Positions 21,965 to 33,752 are shown, numbered from the stretch's first letter. The stretch: 64,000 nt of DNA from Rosa chinensis (GCF_002994745.2 NC_037094.1:62246139-62310138); one strand, 5' to 3'. Made by a program: numbers and translations. The notes: generated by a model from the sequence alone, not told the origin.

Positions 21965-22050
21965 AATAAGGTGGGGTGGTAAGGCTTTGGTCTCTCATTT
22001 GAGAGGTCAGGAGTCTGAGCTCTATCAAAGGTAACAGTGGGTTTCTTTTT
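21965..22050 (+). mobile_element. tRNA-derived SINE fragment (tentative)
   Basis: GGTGGTAAGGCTTTGG resembles a pol III A box, and about 30 nt later GGTCAGGAGTCTGAGCTC resembles a B box, separated by a self-complementary CTCTCATTTGAGAG stem. This layout fits the head of a plant SINE. The rest of the element and its poly(A)/T tail were not delimited. Confidence 0.35.
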
Positions 22051-23323
22051 AATGCATGATGATTTTGTATTTTCATTTTTTTGTTTTACTAGGAAATATA
22101 GTAAGTGTACTTTATGGTAAATAGATAGAAATAAAATGTGTCAAGAAATATATTGATTTAAAGTTAGTTTATGTGTTAGGAAGTTAGAATATGTATTCAT
22201 TGAAAATATTATCCATGTTTGAAAGATATGTTTCATTCATTGTAGTATTTTATATTTGTTTGTTCAATCTTTTTTTTTGCCCCCACTCACAAAAATTTCT
22301 GCGTCCGCCACTACTTCCACCGTTCTTTTTTTTTTTTTTTTTACTTATATGTGGAAATCAAGGTTGTCTTTGACAAAGACCTTGTGCAAAAATTACAGCT
22401 TTCTGATGCCAATAAAACCGAAAAGGTATTTTACATCTATTCTAAACTTTATGTATATACAAAATGTAAACAGACAGGCATGCACAAAATTGCTAGAATC
22501 ATGAAGCCAAGTCTTCCAGCAAAGAAGTTGTAAAGGTACTTATATTTGAATCTTGTTGCAGGGTGATGTCTAAGGATTAATGGAAGTGAAATCCCGGGAC
22601 ATTGGATCAACCATTTCAACTCCATCGAAAAGGAAGAGTAAGAAAAAGTCTTGAGGCAACAACTTCTGCTCAAACCTCATCCTCATCAGAAAGCCTTACT
22701 CACACTTCTAATGCTTCCCCAATGATGACCATTAACGTCATATTCGGAGTGTCTGGTGTCTGTAATCCTTGGCATCACTCTTGGGAAACGATATTAGCTT
22801 TCGTGTATTGTGGTTTTGGTTTTGCCCCTCAGGTTTTGGTTTATATTCTCCCTTGGTATAAATTATGCACAGCTGATTGAAAGCTTTATTATGCTTTCAA
22901 GCTTGTAGTTTTTGAGGTTTTTGGTCAGGGAGTTTATTTGATGCCTATACCCGGGTTGCCTGTTTGCAAAGCAAAACACAGCTAATTCATGTATTGTTAT
23001 TCAAGTCTGTATCTAGTTTTCGATTGGGTTCAGATGCTTTAAGATTTTTACAGCTTCTTCGAGTACTAATTAAAAATTTTCACCTTCATTTGTTATGAAC
23101 TTTTCTTTCGACTTTCTATTTCAAATAACACAACTGGATCAGCATCTTATATGCACATGTGACGTAGTTTTACTATGACCCATTGACGATTTGTGCAAAC
23201 ATACCCCCGACCTTTACACTTTTCCTAATTCTCATAACATGTAGAATATGAAAGAATTGCTCCAATCACGCATTCCTTTTAAGGCACAATAATCAATTGT
23301 ATATAGCAAAGGCACTTAATTAT
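22051..23323. other. Intergenic, no recognised gene
   Basis: Open frames at 22351-22533 (VVFDKDLVQKLQLSDANKT) and 22602-22880 have some non-repetitive, exon-like composition but match no family I know. They could be decayed exons of a plus-strand gene. The rest is AT-rich. Confidence 0.3.
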
Positions 23324-23517
23324 ATGATTTTTTTTCGTTAGGCCAAGAAGTATGAATAAGGAGGTCGTAGCTGCAGTGCGCTCTTGAAAAATTATTTCAT
23401 GCCATGACAATTTTTTTCGGTATGAAAAAGAAAACCACAGGCAGGCATCCATCGCTCTTTTGCCTCCGGGAAAGTAAGAAGCTCGAGCACATTGGTAAGG
23501 AAAGCAACTCTCCCACC
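23324..23517. repeat. Inverted repeat left of the NAC gene
   Basis: About 190 bp matching the reverse complement of 26577-26768. The shared order includes the GTTAGGCCAAGAAGTATGA side, TGCCTCCGGGAAAGTAAGAA (one mismatch) and AAGCAACTCTCCC. It has small indels. Confidence 0.75.
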
Positions 23518-24536
23518 TTTTTGAACAAGCCAACCATGTCCCTCCTGCAACCTCATCTCTCCCACCTATTATCTCAAAACCTTCCCACTGTCTAAGCCTT
23601 TATATTTTTCCCATTGCAAAACACAAGCAATTAGCCCCAGCTCATATACAAATAACAAATCACTAGTCTTAGTCTGGTCATTTAACTTGCCTTTTCTGAT
23701 ATTCATCTCTGTTTTCCAAGAGAAGGAGAGCTACGCTGGGTGGTCTTTCCTAATGAATCATTGCTTGTCAGGAACTTGAAATGAGTAACTTTTTGTGTTG
23801 AATGGTTTGAGAAATCAAGCTCAGTGTGATTGTATTTATAGACGATTACATTATAAAGCCCTAGATGATTACAAACTTATCAAAACAGAATTTTACTCTA
23901 TCAGAACAGAAAATATCCTAGAATTCAAAATACAAGATAAGAAAGTCAAGTAAACGATATGATCAGATGTAAAAGATAATAAGAAATAGCTTCATTTTGA
24001 ATTTGAAATTTTGAATCATATGGTTTTTCAGAACTCAAACACTAAAGATGAACTAATTGCTATACAAGTATCAGATTAATTACGTCCTACATTAAAACCT
24101 CCAATAAAACAAGGAAACCATGTATAAAGATTATCGTAACGAAAGATAGTACGTAGAACAATAGCAGTTCTGTGAGATTACTTTTACTTCTAGCAAGTCA
24201 TATGAAGAAATTTAAAAACTGGCCTAAGCGTAACATATTTCATGTAACAGGATATAGTGGAATGTAAAAACTGTTGAATCCGAATGTTGACTCTTTTTAC
24301 TTGTAATGAAACTTTGAAGATTTCATTAGTGTAGAACCGGCTTACAATTTGTAAGTTTACAAAGGAGAGGAAATGCAAATTGTGTGGCCTCGTTAAAACC
24401 TTTTCCGGGTAAAACCCTTTGGGATAAAACTCTGGACAAAGGAAAGAGTACCACGTTCCTCAAAAAGATACAACAAACCAAAACTAGATTGACAACTTAA
24501 GAGCTAGGCAATAAGAGCATTGCATGCCAAGGGTAG

Positions 24537-25835
24537 CTACGAACACCATTGCACTTCACTCCAAATGAAGTTGTTTTCGTCAGGACTAAAACTGATCGAC
24601 TCCAACCAATCTGAACAATCTTCATCAGCAGTCTTTTGTTGCTCTTCAGTTGGGGCCTTCACTATAGACTCGGGCCAGTATGCACCATCCTGAAAGCTAA
24701 TCGATCCTCCACAAACATTGTTGCTTCCAGCTAAATCAATGCAACAATTTTCCAAGGATAAATATGGCATATCAGTGCTATCATAGGCCGGAGACATGGA
24801 TGATGTGGGAGTGTGAAGAAGGGTGTTGTTTAGCACGTTTTCTTTCGCCACATCCATATTACTAGTCACACCATTAACAACTAGCAGGTCTTCCATTTCT
24901 ATCATACCCATTTGTTCTAACATTTCCTCCCAGAGAAAATCTTCCTCCGGTAGTGGATTAAGTATTCCATGATCGTCTCCAAATGAAGGGCCTGATTGAA
25001 CCTCAGAAGCAAAGTACTGTTGGAGTCCCCCATTCTGCTCACCTTGAAAGCCAATTGCTTCAGCTTCTGAGGGTGCATTACAATCTTCAAAGCATGGCAA
25101 TGTCTCTTCTAACTCAGCTGCGAATGCATCTTCTTCTGATGGCATTGGTACTAGTGCATTATCAATGGATGGAACGTTTCGTTGTCGCTTCGCTTGAGGC
25201 TGAAGCAACTCTTCTTGCTCCTTGTTTGTGTTCTCTCCGTCATCACAGGCATAATTGTTTTCAAGAACCTCTTCCTCTTCACGTTGCTTTCTCTTCTTTT
25301 CGATCTTGGTTTTGGGTTCACCATTTTTTCGTAGCAGACAAAGAACATAGTCTTTCACCTTTTGTTTCTTGTTTCTGAGTGATGGATCAAGGTAGAACTC
25401 ATGCAAGATCCAACAACCGTTGTGCACCGACGCTTCGTTCTTATAAGTAAGTCTTTTCTTCAAGCCAACCACACGACCAGTCTCCAAAGATTTTACTGGC
25501 TTGCCGGAGTCGTCGCCCTTCCAGGTGCCATTTCCAACGGTCCGGCGTATGCGTGTGTCTGTGGAACTCATCTTCTTGTGTTGGGTGAAGAAGTAGATGT
25601 CCTTGTTGAGCCTCAAGTCATTTTTTCTTCTGGTCTTGTAGGCCTCCCATATCTCCCAAGGTTCTTGGTGACCGTAGAGGTCGCAGTCGAACACCACGCT
25701 GTTTCTGCCGGGCACCTTCTCTCCGCTCAGCATGGGCTTAAGGTAGAAGAGAACTAGTTCATCCTCCATGGGGCAGAACCTCTCTCCAGGAAGTTGATTG
25801 CCTCTGGTCTCCTCCATTGCAAACTCTTGCTGCAT
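24537..25835 (-). CDS. NAC-domain transcription factor (single exon)
   Basis: A 432-residue protein in one uninterrupted frame. The NAC DNA-binding domain spans residues about 16-165. Subdomain A is GERFCPMEDELVLFYLKPML, B is VPGRNSVVFDCDLYGHQEPWE, C is IYFFTQHKKMSSTDTRIRRT, D is GNGTWKGDDSGKPV...RVVGLKKRLTYKN, and E is GCWILHEFYLDPSL. The C-terminal half is acidic and Gln/Asn/Ser-rich, ending LESISFSPDENNFIWSEVQ, as expected for an activation region. A bipartite basic stretch (KKRKQREEEE) may act as a nuclear signal. Typical NAC genes have two introns; the lack of introns suggests a retroposed or lineage-specific intronless subfamily. The frame is fully open with family-consistent motifs, so it is likely functional. 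Confidence 0.9.
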   Translation of the reverse strand: MQQEFAMEETRGNQLPGERFCPMEDELVLFYLKPMLSGEKVPGRNSVVFDCDLYGHQEPWEIWEAYKTRRKNDLRLNKDIYFFTQHKKMSSTDTRIRRTVGNGTWKGDDSGKPVKSLETGRVVGLKKRLTYKNEASVHNGCWILHEFYLDPSLRNKKQKVKDYVLCLLRKNGEPKTKIEKKRKQREEEEVLENNYACDDGENTNKEQEELLQPQAKRQRNVPSIDNALVPMPSEEDAFAAELEETLPCFEDCNAPSEAEAIGFQGEQNGGLQQYFASEVQSGPSFGDDHGILNPLPEEDFLWEEMLEQMGMIEMEDLLVVNGVTSNMDVAKENVLNNTLLHTPTSSMSPAYDSTDMPYLSLENCCIDLAGSNNVCGGSISFQDGAYWPESIVKAPTEEQQKTADEDCSDWLESISFSPDENNFIWSEVQWCS

Positions 25836-25912
25836 ATTTCTTGCTTTTCTTGGTTTTGGAAAGACTTGTTTGAGGAAAGAAGATATGAGTAGATAGGGTT
25901 TCGATAGATGAA

Positions 25913-25920
25913 TTTATAAA
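25913..25920 (-). promoter_or_regulatory. Candidate TATA box of the NAC gene
   Basis: The minus strand reads TTTATAAATT about 80 bp upstream of the ATG at 25835, giving a 5' leader of roughly 45-50 nt. Similar 'ATTTATAGAAACTA' stretches repeat further upstream (about 25955-25985 and 26040-26065), showing a small promoter-internal repetition. Confidence 0.45.
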
Positions 25921-26576
25921 AACTAATGACTAGGGCTTCGGTATAGTAGTAGGGTTTTGATGGATGATTTATAGAAACTAGGGTTTTGGATGAGGGGAGA
26001 AGATATGAGAAGGTTTCAGATGGTTTGGAATTTAGAGATGATCCAATTTATAGAAACTAATGACTTGGAGTCTAAGTAACCGACTTGAAAGTAGGTTTTC
26101 CTTCACATAATTGGATTTCTCAAATCAGATGGTTTCTGTTTTTTTCTTTCCTCGATCAAAATACAAGGCTTTTTACCGTTCTATAGCATGCAGTGTCATT
26201 TTTTTAATAGTATAGGATATATGGATTAGAATGGTAACCACTGTACTAGAGAGAGGCTGTTGGTTCTTGCAACATACTTTATAAATGGTAAATTTTTGGG
26301 AGCATTTCAAAGAATTACATTAGATAAATCACTATATGTGACCCCATGAAAACATTTATTAAATAATGTGACTATAGCGTCTGAATTCTTGACAAGCAGT
26401 GATCCATTAGGAAAGACCACACACTGTACCCTCTCCTTCTCTTGCAAAACAGATGAATATCACAAGGGGCAAGGGAAATTACCAGACTAGGACTAGTGAT
26501 CCATTATTTGTTTATGAGCTGGGGGTTATTGCTCATGTACGTTTTGCGCTGGGAAAAATATACAGGCCTGTACAGG

Positions 26577-26768
26577 AGGGAGAGTTGCTTTCCTTACCAA
26601 TGTTCTCGAGCTTCTTACTCTCCCGGAGGCGAAAAGAACCGGGGAGGCCTGCCTGTGCTTTCATACTGAACAAAATTATCATGGAATGAAATAATTTTTC
26701 AAGAGCGCATCGCAGCTACGACCTTCTTACTCATACTTCTTGCCTTCTTGGCCTAACGAAAAAATCAT
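26577..26768. repeat. Inverted repeat right of the NAC gene
   Basis: Reverse-complement partner of 23324-23517. A shorter diverged direct copy of part of it (CGCAGCTA(C/T)GACC...CTACTCA) follows at about 26800-26840. The 26769-27550 interval otherwise holds no recognised gene. Confidence 0.75.
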
Positions 26769-27552
26769 ATCAAATCGAAAATAGCTTCACATGCATCTGA
26801 GCCGCAGCTATGACCAATGACCTCCCTACTCAAAATTGCCCAATGAAGCAGATAGTATGTAGAGAGGTCATAATTGGTTATAATTTTACCGATTATCACC
26901 AGCGTCCCCTTTAGTTTCGCCACTAACTGGCAGTGCTCCAGAGGTCCTAAACCAACAATGCCGTGAGGCTCTTGGAGCAAACAAAGAATGACGACACAAG
27001 CAACCACTCAGTTCTTATAATATTAATTTTACGAAAACTATGTCATTTTGTGAGAAGTATATTGCGCCCTCAAACAAATGTGCAAATATTGTGAAAATAA
27101 TTCCTGGAGTCTTTTATGACCACAAAAAATCTAGATCCACAACGAGAGAGGTTGCTTTGCTTGTATCCAATTTGGACCTCTAATAAGTATACTTGTTCTG
27201 TTTATTGCCATAAGAGCATCATGGTGACAGCAACTTCTGCAGTAATACCACTGAAAAAGAACGCCTTTTGAAACAGAGAGTATCTCTAGATATGCTACTT
27301 TGTCACAGCCTCACAGGGGCATTTTTCTTTGATGGAACTGAAGCTAAGTGGTCACCAATCGTAAAGATTTGCATCTATGAATTCTGCCCCATCGACTTAG
27401 GGACATTAAATTCTGCCTTCTTCTTTAACCACTTGCAATCCGTTAAAGAAAATCTCGTTATCATCAAACCCTGTACATTGGCCAACATTCTAGTTAAAAT
27501 CAAAAAAGAAAATAAATGAAATGAAATCATATAATTCACAATTCATACAATC

Positions 27553-30366
27553 TCAGTTACCTGAACCCAAGTCTTCAGCTTCGTCAACTGAAAGTTCTAA
27601 AAGCCTTGAATTATAAAAGGGCGGATCAAGTGCCTTCCAATCAGTATTTTCATTGTCTTCTGGGTACATTTCGGTCTCTGTTACCCAGTCTTCAACAATG
27701 CTAGTGTTGTCAAATGATATAGGATCCACATACTCATGCTCTTTGTTCTTATGAACCCTGTAATGAAATCGATTAGCAAAAGATTAACATTTACAAAACA
27801 CATATATAGAGCCTATTGATTTCTACTTACATCTGTCTTAGTTGCAAGTTGTACCGAACAAAGACAAAATCACTAAGCCGTTCATGCTCTAAGCTGTTCC
27901 TCGTCTTGTGCAACTGGTCAAAAGGAATCTGATTCTCCTTGCACTGAATTAAGCTGCAAGTTTGACAGAGAATACGAACTGCAAAACATGCCATATTCGG
28001 GAAACCACAGCCATATGTAGACCACCATTCAGCTGTTTAAACAAACAGAAGTTTTAAACAAATAAGCCCAAAGATGAAATACCTACAGTCAACTACAATG
28101 ACATAGGCAATGGTCTGGCTACATTTAAGTATCTATCATTCTATTGATTAAAATTATATTAGCACACGGTTCGTGAAACTATTTTCTTGAAAAAATACAT
28201 ATGCTTCTTTAGATATCTGCTGTACAGTCCAGCAAATACAGAAACCATGTTTTGGAAATAGCGATGCAATCTAACTAGAGATCCTCACCAGGAAGCAGAG
28301 TGTCTCTGGCTCTAATGGCCAAATTCCTTCCCAGATCTCCAACTGCATTTTTGTACAAGTTTATCTCTTTGCTAATTTCATCTTGAACTTTTAAATCTGG
28401 AACCAATTTCTCTATGCAGTCAAGCATCTTTGACATAATCACCTTGTGCATTTCTCCCTTGATGCTATAGAAAAACTTGGGATTAAGGTAAAAACCAGCA
28501 GCATGAAGAGGAAGATCCCATAATTTTTGCCACCTGTAATCCATAATATTCCAGTAAGCCATATATTCTTCTTTCTTGACAAGTTCTCTCTTGATTGTTT
28601 CTTTTGCTCGATACATTCCTCCAAATACATATCCAATTGCTGCCTCCTTCTGGCTACCAACAATTCTCAAAATTCGCAAGAGTGGATTTGTTAATCGAGT
28701 AATCATAATGCACGAAGACCAAAATGTGTGATTACTTAATACATCCAGCATTGCTGATCCTTCTGATGTTTGAGAATAAGGGCAGCCTTCCCATTCTTTT
28801 GAAGTAACCATAGTCTGCAAATTAAATTTAAGGTCAGCCATTTGTTTCAGTCATAAAGTCTGTAGCAAACCGAGTTACTCCCAGCTTCACAATGTCATTT
28901 CCAAAAGTATACCTCCGCATCATTTTCAGAATGATGACGTGTTTATAGATAAATCTTGTAACAGATCTAGCCTGTTCTATAATAGATTTTATCCACTCAA
29001 CTTTTCCAAAATCCTCAAGTATCAAATTTATGCAAGCAGCAGCACAGGGAGACCAGTACAGCGTAGGGAATTTATCCATCAACCTCTTCCCAGCTACAAC
29101 ATAGTGCTCTTCAATATTTGTAATTACTTGCAAAACACGCCCAACTCCAACTTCTTCCAACACTTGCTTAAGAATCTCATACAAAGCATCTGGAGAATTT
29201 ATAAATGAGGAAGCATCCACAGATTTCAAATATGTTGTTCATTCGGGACCGTACACTGATAAATTCAGCAATATTCTACCCTTTTCGGAGTTCAATTGGT
29301 TTACTAGAAGAAAGCAACCATTCTTTACTTCTTCAACCACATTATTTCATATCCAACCCTGAAGCTCATGATACGAGGGTGGTTTACTCTCCATTCCCCA
29401 AGAAGCAATTGCATCAATCATTGGCTGAAAATAAACAGAGTTCTTCATGGCATCCAGAGGAGCCTGAATTTCATATAGAAACCGTTTTTCAACTTCACCA
29501 TTACTGGCAACAGTGCCAGCATTGCCAGCTATTGATCCATTTTCATCTCTTACCCTCTTCCTGTTTTTCCCGTTTGTATTACTTGTGCCAACTTCTGCTT
29601 CATTTTCAAACAAATCTGAATTGGGATGACCAACTGATCTTCCTTGCGTGTTTTCGTATAATGGATTGGCGACCTCACTACGAATAGGAGCTGGGACATA
29701 ACTCAGTTTAGTAGCATTAGCAGAACCAGAAACCAAACCAGCAGTAGTAGCTACAAAAGAAGTTCCACCCTCCAACCTACTCGTCTATCAACACCCTCCT
29801 CTCGATTTTCCGAAAAAATGAAATTCGGTACTCCAACTTTTCTCCCTAGAGCATTACCCTTATACGAGTCAACTACTGCAAGAGGCACAGTAGTAATCCC
29901 TCTATACCATCACTCCTAAAAAAATCATCAATCTCAAGAGGCACATCAGTCAGATTATCACCAACCCTAATCCCATTATCAACACTCATTCCCACACCTT
30001 CCTCTTGATTCATCAAATTGGGCCCTCCAACTTCATTTTCAGCAAACACATTGTCTAGTTCACTAAAACTACGACTCGGGTTCGCACCCATTTGACTCTT
30101 TCTGTGCCTAAAAGATGCAATTTTTTCATCTAAGCACTGCAACATGGAAACTCGGACATCAGGAGGGATTTCCTTTTCTACCAGCAAGGTGAGATTTAAA
30201 CCTATTAATCGATCCCTCTACCCTGAAACACTTTGCCACAATATAAACACTTGTTTAACTCAACTTTTGGGTCCCCAGTTTTAATGTAGATTTGACAGTG
30301 TTTCCATCCTGGGTCTTGTTTCTGTGGGGAAATAGCTATGGGCTCAAAACCCTCCAAAGATGTCAT
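27553..30366 (-). pseudogene. hAT-transposase-like gene (BED finger, DUF659), broken
   Basis: ATG at 30366 gives MTSLEGFEPIAISPQKQDPG, then a BED zinc finger (WKHCQIYIKTGD...LNKCLYCGKVF) and, after a frame change, FKSHLAGRKG. Linker regions follow (30187-29873, 29775-29347) with FLYEIQAPLDAM, PMIDAIASWGMESKPPSYHELQGWI, then the DUF659 core (LKSVDASSFINSPDALYEIL, FPTLYWSPCAAACINLIL) and the hAT C-terminal part at 28841-28275. Further exons are at about 28035-27832 (EWWSTYGCGFPNMACFAVRI) and 27770-27553. It is disabled by frame changes near 30207 and 28840, stops at 29349-29347 and near 29237, and loss of about 17 residues in DUF659. The intact relatives are transposase-derived plant nuclear proteins. 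Confidence 0.85.
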
Positions 30367-30732
30367 CTTTAACAGACTTAATGATCAATCAATCAGAAAA
30401 TGCTGCATGCTTCAAACAAGCTGATAAAGGTTCTGAACTGTGTGAGATGGATTCAAAGGAGAAGATGACTTACTTGTCTTTGGTGATTGCTCTCTCAGTC
30501 TTTGAGTGCGTTTGGGAAACAGAGAAATGGGTGAGAGGGGTTTGTGTTTTTATAGGTGAGTTCTGATGGATAGCTCGACCCGGTTCTCAACTCATGACCA
30601 TTGACCAAAACAAAAAAAAACCCGGTTTTTTTTCCCCCCTATTCGAGAAGGGTTTGCTTTCTTGGGTTAGATACGTGTAATGGGCACCAATTTTCTGTAA
30701 GGCCCAGGTTAGCCCGATGGCACAGGTTGTAA

Positions 30733-31340
30733 GGGCGTTTTGCATTTTCCGAAACCACCAAGTTTTTTTCTCCAGGTTGTAGAAGAATACTCACTCATCG
30801 AAAAACGATTGAAAGTTTAATGCAAGAACTTTATATGCTTGTGACGAAGTGTTACTGAACAAAAATGTAAGCATTTTCATTTCAAATTGGTTTTGTAATC
30901 AGAAACTCAGATGTAATCCCTCGCTCAACTGGTTCTAAAAATATTAGTCATGTACGCCAAGTAAGAGATGACCAATATGCTTTGGAGAATAACTTTTCCA
31001 AAACCCAAGTTGAAGGGGACTCCAAACTTGTTATTTAATATATCAACAAGTATGTAACACCCTGCAATCTAAAAATGATTATCAACGGCATGAGAGAGAG
31101 AGAGAGAAGTGACCACCTCCATAATTATCACAAGGGCGTTTTGCATTTCTAAAACCACCAAAAGAGATTTTAATGTAGTTAAAAGTTTTTTTCTAAGTTA
31201 TAGAAGCATAGTTGCTCATTGGAAAATAATAGAAAAGTAATTCACATACTTTTGACAATAGTGTCATTGAACAAAAGTTACTCTTCTATAAGTAACTACA
31301 GTTGAAATTTGTTTGGTAATCAGAGATCCTGATGAATTCT
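30733..31340 (+). repeat. Diverged direct duplication, about 190-bp units
   Basis: 30733-30915 (GGGCGTTTTGCATTT...TAATCAGAAACTCAGATG) matches 31132-31335 in direct orientation with many substitutions and small indels. A (GA)n tract at 31091-31108 separates them. Dispersed repeat B follows directly (31330-31558). Confidence 0.7.
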
Positions 31341-31814
31341 TGTAATTAATTAAGAGAATGAAAAACGAACTAATGAACATCATGATATACAATTTATTAA
31401 AACGAACTAATAGACATCCTGATATACAATTTATTATTGTGATACTCTCAAAAACACTGACACTTCATATTGATACCATGTTGCAGGTCCGAAAAATTGT
31501 ACCATGGAATCAGTTGTACCATCACATAATCACCCACCTTAACCTCTTAACTTCCACCAAAAAAAATTTTTTAACTTAATTATATGTAGAAATCAATTTT
31601 AACAGCCTTTTACACAAAGTACACACCAAGTTTCCCATTTCCATTTCACCCAAAACCTCCCAAATTGCACACGTGACTCTTACAAGGGCTCGCATCACGA
31701 AATAGTCCATGCACCATGCTTCATTTTATCACACTCTTTCTCTTTATGGCGCCAGAGAAAAAGAGAGAATCAAACTCTATAAATTAAGCACTGAAACTCT
31801 CTCTTTCCATTTTT

Positions 31815-31937
31815 CCGGGATTATTTGCTCAACTACCGTCCGATTTGAATCGATTAACAGATTTCATTTCTGAAAAATCTAGATACATGTCAACCGTTCG
31901 ATTTCAATCGGACGGTAGTTGAGCAAGTAATCCCTGG
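31815..31937. repeat. Short inverted repeat with 38-bp arms (hairpin)
   Basis: 31815-31852 (core CTCAACTACCGTCCGATT) pairs with 31899-31937 (core AATCGGACGGTAGTTGAG) around a 46-nt loop, with 2-3 mismatches. It could be a tiny foldback element or a transcribed hairpin. Confidence 0.75.
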
Positions 31938-32225
31938 TCAGTAGTTGACCAGGGGAACATCTCTATGGAATCTTCAGATAAAAACTATCAGAGAAAGGTG
32001 TCCTGTTCTGCCCTCAAGCACCACAAAGTTTCTGCAGAGAAAGGTGAGTAGCTTCTCTTCTTCTGTTACCTCATCGTTTTCTTTTGGAAACCCTAGTGCA
32101 GCTTTTGATCTAAATTTCAAAACCCCAGCTACTAGTCAATGTGATTTGTTTCTAATACCAAAAAAATAAAAATAAAAATAAACTAAATTCAATTTCAAGC
32201 TCTGATTACCGGTTTAAATCAACGA

Positions 32226-32757
32226 TTGAACTAGTCCCCCAATTCTTGTGCCGAAGACCTCAAGAAACATGTAATGAAGGTTTTCGAAGATGTGACCAAA
32301 CACTGTGAGGACAAGAAGTTGAGAATTCAATTTGACATGGTTGGGGGGTACAACTCCTTATTAATCAAATTGCAATTCGAGTGTTCAGTTTTGCGGTAGA
32401 TTCCCACTTTCTTGATGAAGCGAGAGAGCTCTTTAAGCCTTTCTCTGATCAGGCCATATTGTTTGAACTAGCGGTCTTCACCATGGTCACTATGGCCTAC
32501 TCCGGGGCTGGCAAGACCAAGGATGCTCACAAGGTCTACTAGCACATGTTAGGCACCGGTGTTACCCCCACCTCCTACACTTACACTACATTCATCACCG
32601 CTGGTGATGGGGTTGTCCCCAACTCCTATACTTACTCGGTTTTAATCAAGGGACTCGATGCTGACCCCAAATTTTTTGGAGATGCTAAGAAGTACTTGCT
32701 TGAGATGATGGACAAGGACAAGGCCATAAGAAGTCGATTCTATATTGAAATGTGTTG
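32226..32757 (+). pseudogene. PPR protein fragment
   Basis: Pieces in shifting frames are VMKVFEDVTKHCEDKKLRIQ, LDEARELFKPFSDQAILFEL, VTMAYSGAGKTKDAHKVY (followed by a stop), GTGVTPTSYTYTTFI, and GVVPNSYTYSVLIKGLDADPKFFGDAKKYLLEMMDK. The 'V-x-P-x-x-Y-T-Y-x-x-L-I-x-G' pattern is the pentatricopeptide repeat consensus. Two to three repeats remain. The frame runs into dispersed repeat A at about 32726, which truncates it. Intact PPR proteins act in organelle RNA processing. Confidence 0.75.
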
Positions 32758-33300
32758 AGCCGACTTATATCCTACTTATTTATACTCTTACCCACTCCGT
32801 CAATTTCAAAATATTACATGATTATTCATTTTATGGATGCTTTTATATATTACTTTTATGTCTTTTCTTTTGAATTGATATAATCGTCTTATATGACACA
32901 AAATAATTTTTTTTTTGGGAAAAAAAAAAGGAAGTGAGAAACTATTTGAGAATGAAAAATGATGGGATTTTATCAACAAATAGTAGACAATTTTTTTTAA
33001 TTTTTTTTTGTCAATTTTTTTATTTTATTTTTTGTTATTTGTATACCTAAATATTGAAAACTACTTAAAATTAAAATATGTTGCAAGGATAATCATGTTT
33101 CGTCATAGGGACAATGATTGACAAAGTGGAAACAGAAATATTTAACCCACTATTTAATCATTTTATATCGTATTGATATTTTCCTAAGAGGAAAAAAATA
33201 ATATGATCATTTTTTTTTTTGATATTTGTATATCATTTTTTTTTTTTTTTGCCTCTGCTAATTTTTTCATTCCTAGAATTTGGTTAATTTCTGTTAAGTA
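32726..33300 (+). repeat. Dispersed repeat A, longer copy
   Basis: 32726-32910 matches 16983-17207. 32845-33300 matches 37757-38178 in direct orientation, and 60070-60505 in reverse. Shared landmarks are GGAAGTGAGAAACTATTTGA, TCGTCATAGGGACAATGATT and TGCCTCTGCTAATTTTTTC. It is AT-rich and non-coding. Confidence 0.8.
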
Positions 33301-33542
33301 CTTTTTTTTTTTTTTTTTTGAGAATTGAAGCTAGGTAACCAAGAGAATTGGTTATACACTGATTTTTTTATTTCTTTTTAGTTTTTTGATATATGATTAA
33401 AAGAATAAACCAATCGTCTTCATTGAAATTAACTTGTCTGATCGATGAGAAGGTTTTCTTTATGGTGATGATGACTCAAAATTGACTGATCCTGGTAAAA
33501 GTGAAATTCAAGGACTCAAAATTCAAGGACCCATCACCATTA

Positions 33543-33752
33543 TCAATCTCCTACATTCTGACCCAATAACTCTTCCGCAGAGAAGAATAATTCCGGATCT
33601 GGAACTTTATGATCATCTAGGAACAACATCTCGACTAGAATCCGAATCCGAAGCGCCCTCTTCTTCTTCTTCTTCTTTTCGATATCCGCCTTTTCCTTTC
33701 GCAAAGATTTCATCTTTCTGACTCCAAAGATTTCCTTTCGCACCAGCCTCAT
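33543..33752 (-). CDS. Lysine-rich small protein, paralogue of the gene at 1-102
   Basis: From ATG 33752 the minus strand encodes 69 residues: MRLVRKEIFGVRKMKSLRKE, a Lys run, then an acidic tail ending SAEELLGQNVGD. A longer in-frame start exists at 33827, but the conserved start in both copies is at 33752. I do not recognise the family. The Lys run with flanking charged residues resembles a nucleolar or chromatin-type basic segment, but this is only composition. The upstream leader is partly duplicated in tandem (33799-33930). It may be a decayed or partial copy, since it stops soon after the conserved part. Confidence 0.35.
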   Translation of the reverse strand: MRLVRKEIFGVRKMKSLRKEKADIEKKKKKKRALRIRILVEMLFLDDHKVPDPELFFSAEELLGQNVGD

